This document shows positions 32,220 through 41,261 of a stretch of 64,000 nt of DNA, in pieces. Position 1 is the first letter of the stretch, and the number at the start of each line of letters is the position of its first letter. The position numbers and the translations under genes were made by a program. Source of the stretch: Metellina segmentata (Eukaryota; Arthropoda; Arachnida; Araneae; Tetragnathidae). The notes beneath the pieces are model-generated. The model was not told the origin of the DNA. It saw only the letters and a program-made list of their open reading frames with translations, and did not search any database. The stretch lies in the NCBI GenBank assembly GCA_947359465.1, contig OX375883.1, positions 20,299,828 to 20,363,827 on the forward strand, read 5' to 3'.

Positions 32220-32565
32220 GGCTCATGTGTCGGTAGTTGGTAATTATTAGTTAATGTCGTACTTGAGCTACACAACGGCCTATTGACTACTGTCCGGAAT
32301 TAATCCCTTAAGGAAAAGATCCGTGGACAACACCTCGTAATTTTGAACCACGATCAGAAGACGAAGCAACACCTGAGCTGGCACCCCACTCTCCAAACTT
32401 CCACACCAATCCAACGTGAGGACAACAGATTTAAGGTGCACCAGCCGCCTCTAAGCCATACGCTTACAAACATCCATGCTCGACCCGGATTCGAACTAGG
32501 AACATTCCGATCTAGAGGCTAACACCTTAACCACAATACGGGTTGGTAGGCGGCTCATATATCGG
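32220..32565 (-). mobile_element. Full-length A-type SINE with 14-bp diverged TSD
   Basis: The SINE is 32234-32551, tail first on the plus strand. The duplication is 'ggctcatgtgtcgg' (32220-32233) against 'ggctcatatatcgg' (32552-32565), with two differences. A small deletion in the body removes the 'ctttcggccacg' part. Together these suggest an older insertion than the copies with perfect duplications. Confidence 0.88.
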
Positions 32566-35500
32566 ACGAAAGTTTGGAATATAATGGTTCAGGTGCCAAT
32601 TTATTAGATTTATAATTGCCTAACATTTATCAAAAATTAGTCGCAATTTTTACTGCTTTGCGACCGCAAATTTTGTTCATACTACTTATATGAAAATAAG
32701 AATGTTTTTGTTAACTACAACTTGGAATAGGTATTTTTATTGGAAACCCGTTTTTCAATTATTGAGTATTACCGTTGTTTTAAGTTAGAAATATTTAAGA
32801 ATCTCTCTATATTAAAAAGAGTTACCACCGCCGCTCCCGCAGGATTGAAAAATGGGTTTTTTCACTCGATTCTCAAGATGGTTTGTCGATTGATTATATA
32901 ATATTGTGCAGGGAACAAAATGGAGATGGTTTTTTTACTGATGCGGCTATCAGTTTAGGGTGCATTAAGTGTTAAAGTAAAAAAAATGCGAAATCACTTA
33001 CGACAGGAGTGTTGGTTTGCGAAGCAACAAGTTTTGACAATGCACTGTTCTCACGTTTCTGCCACTTAATTACTTCACAAATTAAAGTGTTCACTTTCAA
33101 AACATTAAGCTCGGAACCTTACTCGTCAAGGAAATCCGTAAAACTAAATAATCCATCGGGCAAAAATTCAGACCAGTTCACTTGCAAGCAGTTTCCCGTA
33201 TTTACTTCAAAAAAGAAAGCCGACAATTCAAAAGACTCTATATTGTAAATCATCAAAATAAGCAATGGCAGATTTGTTGCGATTTCCGGAATGCCCTTAT
33301 CTTCAAACGACATTTCAGTCAGTTGGTCAGGCGCTTCTTGTCCAGTTTGGGACCTAGCGCAATAAAACCCTAACATACAATCCGTCAGTCGGTCATAAAA
33401 ATAAATCGTTTTTCTCAAGACATGCCGTCAAAGATATGGTCGATCCCTCCAATACATTTAAAGTATCCAGAGGTGATACCGCTATACAGCAATTTCTTCG
33501 AAAATGAGATAATCATCTCGTAGCATTCAAGTGCGAGCACCACGTGCATTCGTTTTGGGAGTAGAACCACTTTAAAGCCGTAAAATAAAGTGATAAAGTA
33601 TCGGTATGCTGGGCCACCTTTCTCCACATATTCAGAGGAAGAATTTACTTTTTGGTACTGATGAGGGAATGTAATCTCATCATATTCCTAAACAGCAATT
33701 TTAAGAAATCACAAAGTAACTACAGAGTCGTTCACCTTTCTCGCAAGAGAGGGGGAAAAGAACCGTGCGTCGAAGCAGGAATGTAGTAAACAGATCCGCC
33801 GATTGTACCGAATAAGGAGTGGCTACCCTTTCATGAAGCGCCGAAAAGGAATAGAAATACGCAAGATTCCAACCCAAAAGGAAACTTTCAGAAAGCTTTA
33901 GAAATACAAAGGTGAATATAAAAAGGGGTTGTCAAGTTTTAAGAATTTAGGTGCTTGTGAAAGCCAGATGCACAGGATGCCGATACTGAAGCTTAGTGGA
34001 ACTTGACGTTAAATAATAATAGGGCTTCTAACCAAAATTATGAGGGGGCGTTGAGCGGAATCTATAAAGGGAAATCTTGAAAGAGAATTCAGAACCAAGG
34101 AGAGTATTTTAGGAGGGGACTAACTAGCCACTGAGAGAAGCCAGAAAAAATAAAAGAATCAAAGTTAAGTCAAAAAAATAAGAACGGATTGGCCGAGGGT
34201 TTTCAGGTAGGCGGTCATCTCACAGGATTGGAGACTTGTTCTGATATAGAGTTTGCGAGATTTTGGGAAGAGAAGAGATTTTTGAACAAGATTTGGAGCA
34301 GTGCAGGTCGAGAAGTTTTGACTATGCTCACCTTAACAAGTAAGTCGATCTTAGAGCGTGTGAATACACCCTCACATATATATCTCTCTCACTCTCTCTA
34401 AAAGGAAAAAAAACTTAACTGTGCTCTCGTGCTTTAGTTTAAAGAGTATATATTTAACAGTGTTCGCGAACTTTAGTTTAAACCTATATATGTATCCGTT
34501 ATAATTAATTTATGGTTTAAATAAATTAATGTTTTTTTTATTGTTAATGACTTCGCCTTTTCAATGTGTCTTGTACTCAAATAGTTCCTAAGTCCTGGTT
34601 TATTGCAGTTAATTCACATTTTAATGGTTAATGAACTTTTGGCCTTTTGTTTTATCATGACGCTAATCACATTTGTACTAACCACTATCTCCAAATAAGG
34701 GAGAAGCAAAGCCCTCCAGCAGTACTTTGGATCTTTGAAACAATTTTTTTTCAATTTTTGTTAAATATAAACTTTTACTACACAAATAAAATTTGTTCGA
34801 AGTTTCTTGATAAACTTTTCATACATTTACGTGTTAGGAAACTTTCAAATTCGTTATTTTCAAAATCTAATTTTGTGTTTTTTGCCCCTTGAACCTTCAT
34901 TTAATACCCTTTTCGGGAAATATATTGTAGCTCTCACAGAATGCCCCCATCCGTGCTTTTCTCTCTTTATATATATATATAGTATAAATTTTTTTAGGGC
35001 GGGCTGCCAACTGCGTACTTCATAAAAAAAGCGCCCACCCCGTGCATTTTTTTACACAAAAAATGTCCAAAACTATCATTTAAACAATTTTAAATAAATC
35101 CATTCAACAACGCTCTGGAGAAAAGTCATAAACCTTTCTGATAAAACCTTTGTAAGACGTTTTTTTATGTTTGTGGATATTGAGGCATGTGTGTGTTGAC
35201 TGTACTGCCCTCTATATTTGTTATCAGTGAGACACATTGATTACAATATTGCTATACTTTTAAATACATTTTTGTCGTGTAATATCTGCTTTCGTCGATT
35301 CAATTCTTAGAAAAAATCATTTTTTTTCCTATAAAATATGTTTATTAGGCAAACGAGAGTTGCGTTCCACTCACCAAACAAAAAGAAAGGGTACTTATAC
35401 TATGTTCAGATGAGCTTGACATTACATACGTAGTTTTCAACAAGATTAAAAAAGTTATCTTTCAAGACTTGAAAGCTAACTATTTATTGTTTAAAAAAGA

Positions 35501-35595
35501 CTCCCATACATTTAAGATTCGCTCCTATTCAATTTTTCATTTGTCGATGCCAAAATTTGAGCTTCTTTTTGCGATTCATCGTCGTCCGTAAGCGA
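32566..35595. other. Intergenic sequence without a recognised gene
   Basis: Minus-strand frames at 33119-33418 and 33415-33627 lie close together in different frames and could be a decayed coding region. I recognise no domain in them. Around 34370-34500 there are CT-rich and 'actttagtttaaa' direct repeats. A short (TA)n lies at 34970-34982. Nothing else is supported. Confidence 0.4.
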
Positions 35596-35845
35596 GCTAA
35601 AATAAATGGATAACACAATTCATTCTATGCTAAATTGCACTATTCTTGCGACGACTGGTTTGAACGTGTCATTACGAGCACCTGATGCACAGCAGCTCAT
35701 CTCATCATAATATTGCTTAAAAGGAAAAGATTCAAAACATAATTTTATTGAAATTCAAAAGCATATTGAAAATAAAGTAAGCGGCGAAAACGTAAACAAG
35801 CAGCTTAGCGAGAAGATAGATGGCAACACCTCCGTCTGCTAAGGC
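35596..35845 (-). repeat. Inverted copy of the core of the 15225-16195 element
   Basis: The reverse complement reads 'cggaggtgttgccatctatc', 'aagctgcttgtttacgtttt', 'tgaatttcaataaaattatg', 'gatgagctgctgtgca' and 'caatttagcatagaatgaa', matching 15785-16010 with about one change in ten. The ttcacaagtc end itself was not found here. Confidence 0.7.
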
Positions 35846-36155
35846 GTCTACTCAGCGTGATTGCTTAATGCCACTAGAGGGCGTTGAACTTCGTTCTCAT
35901 TGGAGTATAAAGCAGGTAAGCAGAGCTTGTTTGAAGAATGTACTTCAAACAAGGCTGCACCACGTTGAACGAGCTCCTAACATCTTCCTAACACCCACCC
36001 CATTCTTACCCTAACCTGAAAGCACCATCTGTCATGCCACTTATCCATCAATACTGGAGATGAATGCCCCTACCGGGCCATGGGCTCCGAGATATTCAAC
36101 TACTTGATTTGTTTGAATCTACTTAATCTTTTGCAAAGGAAATGCTAAGGTAGAC

Positions 36156-37171
36156 ATGCCGTTACGCCGCCATCGAAGACAATATGAACAGCTGTCAGAG
36201 TTCGAGAGGGGAAGAATCATCGGGATGATGGAAGCTGTGTGGTCAGCTCGGCGAGTAGCTCGTCAAGTAGGCCGTTCTGATTTTACTGTGAGGAGGTGTT
36301 GGGATCAGTGGACAGAAGAGACGTCATTTACACGGCGACCAGACTCAGGACACCCTCGACAGACCAGTCGTCAAGAAGACCGTCACATCATACGAAACGC
36401 ACGCGTATAGCCAACTGCCTCATTAGCCGCTATCCAGACACAGACAGCACCTTCACTACGGGCCCCTGTGTCTTCCCGAACCATCGCAAGGCGCCTGGCT
36501 GAAGGACATCTGGCATCGCGGCGCCCTTTACGTGTGCTACCAATAACACCCACCCACCGACGTCTCCGTTTGGAGTGGTGTCGCGCACGACGGGATTGGA
36601 CTGCAACAGAATGGAACCAGGTCGTCTTCAGCGACGAATCTAGATTCAATTTGAGCAGTGATGACTATCGTGTTCGTGTGTGGAGGCCCCGTGGTGAACG
36701 CCTCAATCCTGCCTTCGCTTTCTAGCGTCACACCGCTCCCACAGCTGGTGTGATGGTATGGGGTGCCATTGCTTACGATACATGGTTACCCCTAATATTG
36801 ATCCAATGACAGCCCAACGGTACGTCCATGACATCCTTCAGCCTTATGTGATGCCACTCATGATAGGGCTCCCAGGAGCCATTTTTCAACAAGACAATGC
36901 TCGGCCACACACAGAAAGGATGTCACAAGACTGCCTCCGCCACATTACCACCCTTCCCTGGCCTGCTCGATCCCCAGATTTGTCACCAACCGAGCCTATC
37001 TGGGATCATTTGGGACGGCAAGTTGGACACCCTACGAGTTTGGTCGAACTAGAGGCGCGTTTACAGCAACTGTGGAACGAGATGTCTCAGGACATGCGGA
37101 ACTTGTATGCCTCAATGCCCGCTCGTATAGTATCGTGCATTCGCGCTAGAGGGGATCCAACAGAGTACTAA
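36156..37171 (+). pseudogene. Tc1-type transposase relic
   Basis: Starts MPLRRHRRQYEQLSEFERGR, then a paired-like domain with RVARQVGRSDFTVRRCWDQW. The frame is closed by a single TAG at 36408, then stays in the same frame through SSRTIARRLAEGHLASRRP and NQVVFSDESRF (first Asp) to another in-frame TAG at 36723. A frameshift near 36770-36800 moves the rest to 36758-37171. That part contains IFQQDNARPHTER (second Asp), PARSPDLSPTEPIWDHLGRQ (catalytic Glu) and a normal C-terminus ending RARGDPTEY. The copy is nearly full length with few lesions, so it is a fairly recent loss. Matching inverted ends on both sides were not found. Confidence 0.9.
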
Positions 37172-37439
37172 AACTTCTGTTCATTTGTACTTTTTTCTGC
37201 AATAAATGATCCTTTTTTTTTTTTTCTAATCACTTATTTATATCAAAGTAGTACTTGCATGTGTAAAATTTAGTTTCATTTTGACGACTTTTTCTTGGTG
37301 CGCAAATTTTTATGGCAATGATTGTACATTTGTACGATGTATACTAAATATATATGAGAATATTTGGCATCCCCAGAAATAAACTCCTATAAACGCCACT
37401 GGCAACGCCATTAGAATACCATTGGCTAGCCATTAGGTA

Positions 37440-38240
37440 TAAAACTTAATTTCATATAATGAGGCTTTAACTGAAATTTGTTATTCAGAAGTAAAAAAGG
37501 TTCGCATTGTGGAGACTACTTCATTTCTGAAGAAAATAGACAAATATGGAACCGCCCAAAGGAGTTATTTGAAATACTACTTTAGAAAGAATAAATACTA
37601 CCATTAAATAAATGCAATCAGTGGAATGCGAACTATTGAAAGGATCTATCCTAGTGAAGTCATAAGAAAATTTATCAATAATTTTTTAGTTAACGTCGTA
37701 CTAGAGCAACACAACGGGCTATTGACGACGGTCCGGGATCAGTCCCTTAAGGGAAAGAGCCGAGGACAACACCTCGAAATTTTGAACCACGGTCAGATGA
37801 CGAAGCACCACCTGAGCTGGCACACCACTCTCCAAACTTCCACGCCAACCCAACGTGAGGACTTTCGGCCACGACAGATTTAAGGTGCACCAGCCGCCTC
37901 TACACCATACGCTTACAAACATCCATGCCCGGACCCGGATTCGAACCGGGAACCTTCCGATCTAGAGGCTAACACTTTAACCACTATACCGGTTGGTCGG
38001 CTCAATAATTTCAGAGAAGACTTTGAAAAAGAGGCAACTGATTTATCAGGGATAGCATTTAATGTAGAAGATGGACAAGTTTGCAGACAACAAAAGAGAA
38101 AAATATTTTACTTGAAAGAAAGAGAAGTCGGACATGGATTTACATTTAGAGAAAATTTCCGTCAATTCATGTTATGTCACCAAAGCAGAATTATCTCAAA
38201 GAACTCAGATGTATCAAGTTGTAATTCTAAATGACAGGGT
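37440..38240 (+). pseudogene. Unrecognised ORF remnant interrupted by a SINE
   Basis: Left of the SINE the plus strand reads VRIVETTSFLKKIDKYGTAQ and, from 37626, MRTIERIYPSEVIRKFINN. Right of it the frame resumes as FREDFEKEATDLSGIAFNVE and RKIFYLKEREVGHGFTFREN, so the two halves join sensibly once the SINE and one target copy are removed. One stop exists near 37607. I do not recognise the family; it has the look of a transposon-encoded protein. The remnant fades near 38230, where another SINE fragment begins. Confidence 0.45.
37675..38011 (-). mobile_element. Full-length A-type SINE with 10-bp TSD
   Basis: The SINE is 37685-38001, with a perfect duplication 'tcaataattt' at 37675-37684 and 38002-38011. 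Head ('ccactataccggttggtcgg') and tail ('ttttagttaacgtcgtacta') are both complete. It is inserted in an ORF remnant. Confidence 0.92.
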
Positions 38241-38340
38241 GAGTTCTTGGATCTTTCAATATGGGAGTTGATCCCAGATCGTCGCCAACAGTCCATTGTG
38301 TTGCTCCAGTGCGACATTAATTAAAATACCATACCTACCA
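38236..38340 (+). mobile_element. SINE 3' fragment
   Basis: 'gagttcttggatctttcaat', 'gggagttgatcccagatcgt', 'gtgttgctccagtgcgacat' and 'accatacctacc' are the 3' end of the shared body. Confidence 0.7.
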
Positions 38341-38344
38341 TTGG

Positions 38345-38530
38345 TATTTTTTACCTAACGTCACACTGGAGGAATACAGCAGAGGACAACACCACGTAAA
38401 TTTGAACTATGGTTAGATGACGATACCTACTATTATAGTGGAGGTTTAGTTGATAATCTGCCACACTTCCTATAGCGGTTGTGTTACTCCAGTACCAAGT
38501 TATTTAAAATTTGGTATGTAGGTAGGTATT
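38345..38530. mobile_element. Two short SINE fragments in opposite orientation
   Basis: 38345-38425 is minus ('taacgtcacactggaggaat', 'gacaacaccacgtaaatttg'). 38430-38530 is plus (ending 'tgtgttactccagtaccaag' then a 'tatgtaggtag' tail). Both are too short to show a head. Confidence 0.5.
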
Positions 38531-38660
38531 TTTATTAAACTAGGGGGCCTGCCCCCTGCTCGCTAACCCCCTAAGGGAATATTTGGTCAATCTGTGCCAA
38601 GTACAAGACAATGTCAAGAAAAATTGTCATAAAAGGGAAAAATAAGATGGTATTTAATAT

Positions 38661-38876
38661 TTTAGAATTAACATCACACTGCACCAACACAACAGTCTAT
38701 TGGTGATAGTCCGGGATCAACCCCTGAAGGGAAAGATCTGAGGATAATACGCCTGAACTTCCACACCACATCAACATGACATTTGAGGCCACAACAGATT
38801 TAACATGCACCAGCCCCCCTTGTTCACTAGTCTTTGGTTGGATTTGAACTCGCAACTCTCTGGTTGCAAGTCTTTG
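38661..38876 (-). mobile_element. SINE, B-type head, internally deleted
   Basis: Plus-strand text 'aattaacatcacactgcacc', 'agtccgggatcaacccctga', 'gcaccagcccccctt' and 'tggatttgaactcgcaactc' shows tail, body and B-box half in minus orientation. The middle part between 'gaggataatacg' and 'cctgaacttcc' is missing. Confidence 0.72.
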
Positions 38877-38974
38877 AGTCCGGAAGAATAAGATGGATTT
38901 GAGAACGTATAGTGAGATGAAAGCAGGAAAAGATCACCTTAAGGAAGCATGACCTTATACCATAGCTTATACAT

Positions 38975-39145
38975 GGCCCTGGTGGGCATGTATGAGCTTC
39001 ACGATCCTGAGGTACTCGAGTGATCTTTTCTTTTCCCATGGGGTTTACTAAAGACAGTAAACCCCATGGGAAAAGAAAAGATTACTCAAGTAACTCAGGA
39101 TCGTGAAGCCCATACACACCTAGAGGGAACATGCCCGTGAGGGCC
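38975..39145. repeat. Near-perfect 171-nt hairpin
   Basis: The inner arms 38996-39049 and 39056-39109 (54 nt each) are reverse complements with only about three mismatches around a 6-nt loop 'aaagac'. The stem includes 'cttttcttttcccatggggt'. The outer part pairs less well ('ggccctggtgggcatgta' against 'acatgcccgtgagggcc'). No tRNA-like box and no ORF. The strong symmetry suggests a recent inverted duplication or a foldback repeat. A pre-miRNA is possible but the stem is longer than usual. Confidence 0.85.
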
Positions 39146-41261
39146 ATAAACAACCGAAGAAATCACTCATTACTGCATCAATTGCAAATTAGTTGCGTAC
39201 ATATAATATAAATTTATTAAATTAATGGTAAAATCTGCATAAATATTGTGTTTGTGTGTTCTACGAGTTTTAAAATCTTGAACTTGTTCCGTAAATAATC
39301 TTAAGCAATTTGAAAAAAATATAAGGAAATTAAAACTAGTACGACCACTTGATAGTATTGCAATTCACACACTAGTATTGAAACAATTCTGGCAGTATTT
39401 TATAGTAACAGGAGAGTTGGCTATTTTATAGTGTTAGTGCCATAACCAAGCTTTGATACAGCTTGAATAATGATACAAGTAAAAATACCAACAAAACAAG
39501 TTGTTTAATTAAGTTTCCAGACACTTAAAATAAAGCATGTTTCTATGAAACATAATATTCATCACATTAAGTGGCATATGAATCCTAGAGTACAGTGTTG
39601 ATGAATTTTCAGGTTTTCTGCTTGCTTGAAACTTTTTAACCAGCTACTTCAATAAGAAATGTCAGTATAAGTTGTGCAATATGAAAGAGAAGGGTGACTT
39701 TTCTAAGACATATTTAATATTTTGCCATGCTTCACAGTAAAAATAAATGCAAGCATGTAAGATTATTTAGATTCAAATTCAGTTTGAAAATGTAAAAATA
39801 TTCACAGCCAACTATTACACACTAGATTTTTTGCCACAAGTAATTAGGGTGCCAAATTTATAGTGGACAATTTTGCACTGTATTCTAGGATTTCATCACT
39901 AAAAGCCTATTTTGAGAATATAATTGAAACTACGGTATCACAAGATGCATTTCATCGTACTACTATCAAAATCACACAAGTCCAAATATTTGGTTCAAGA
40001 TTTTAAAGATTCGCTAACAATTACGCTAGCTAAACTTGCTTCGAAAAAGACCCGACTGCTTCAGTAATAGAGCCCTTCATTGGTGAATTTTTCAATATAT
40101 AGTGCAAACTTAAATATTTAAATTCATAAACGTTAAGTATTTTTAAACCATGCGTAAAATTTAGGCACAGCTTTGATGTAGGCTTTTTTGTGGTAATGTT
40201 ATTTGGCAAGCTTTTTATATTGCAGAGACAATAATATGTTGGGACAGAATAATTCTGATACCCGCTGATAGATGTCTGAACTAATAGTGGTGTAAAATCA
40301 TAGCCAGTTAACACTTATCGATTTCACAAAAAGTAAAAAGAAATAAAATTAGTAAAATAATAAGAATTTAAATTTGTCACTGTAATAATTATTATCATTT
40401 AAAAAAAATTGATTTTATAATATTAATTAACCATTTATTATTTTTAAATTCTTTGTATGAACTGAACAGAGGTAAAATTTTGACTGTAAACCGAACTGTT
40501 TATTTGATGTGAGCATGAAACGAGTGTGTACTCTCACTTGTGTTTATTAAACATCTTGATGTTGAAAGAGCTCACAATATTTTTTTCCAAAGATTTATTC
40601 ACGCAACTTCAACAGCGTTGATAGTTAGAGGGCTGCTAGGCACAAATAAATGTTTAATTTGAAAACAGTTTGAGGTTTTGCAAACAATTTTAAAATTAAC
40701 ATAAATAAATTTTAAAATAGAAAAAATCCAACTGATTATTCAAACAAATATGCAAGTATTTTCTTTTTTGAAAAAGCTTTACTTTTTCTGAAATATTTTT
40801 ATAAAAGTTACCAGAATTAAATAATTTTTGGTTCAAGTGTAATGGATCCACGCTTATAATATGAATGTTATAAAAGATCACTTTAATTCTAGCAAATTGA
40901 AGTAGTTAGGTTTATAGTTAAATGGATAATGATTTAGAAAATATTAATAAGATTACAATAATCAAAAGGTTGCCATTTTCCTAATAAATGCTTTGCCTGC
41001 CACAACTTATCACAAAAAGCATGCCGCAAGTCTTTAAATTAAGGCTGTAACAATAAATTGTGTTGAAACTCATAAAACATGCAGTTTCAAAAATATTTTA
41101 TGCAATATTTTTTGCATTGAATAAATCTCTTACAAAATTTGGCATGCAATTCCTTTATTGCTCCTGAAAAATTTGTTTTCAAGACTTGCAGGGTTTTGAT
41201 AGTAAAACAGTGATTTTATAGTAAATATATGTTATAGATACTTGAGGAGTCATTTATCCTA
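39146..41261. other. AT-rich sequence downstream of EXOC1
   Basis: No recognised gene. The part nearest EXOC1 is likely its 3' UTR on the minus strand; a possible AATAAA there is the plus-strand 'tttatt' at 41154. Minus-strand frames of 61-94 residues (40030-40314, 40696-40881) have no motif. Confidence 0.4.

Noticed and set aside
33119..33627. Two adjacent minus-strand frames as one gene
   Set aside because: They are in different frames with no splice signal found and no recognisable domain.
38975..39145. Canonical microRNA precursor
   Set aside because: The stem is longer and more perfect than usual animal precursors; kept only as a hairpin finding.
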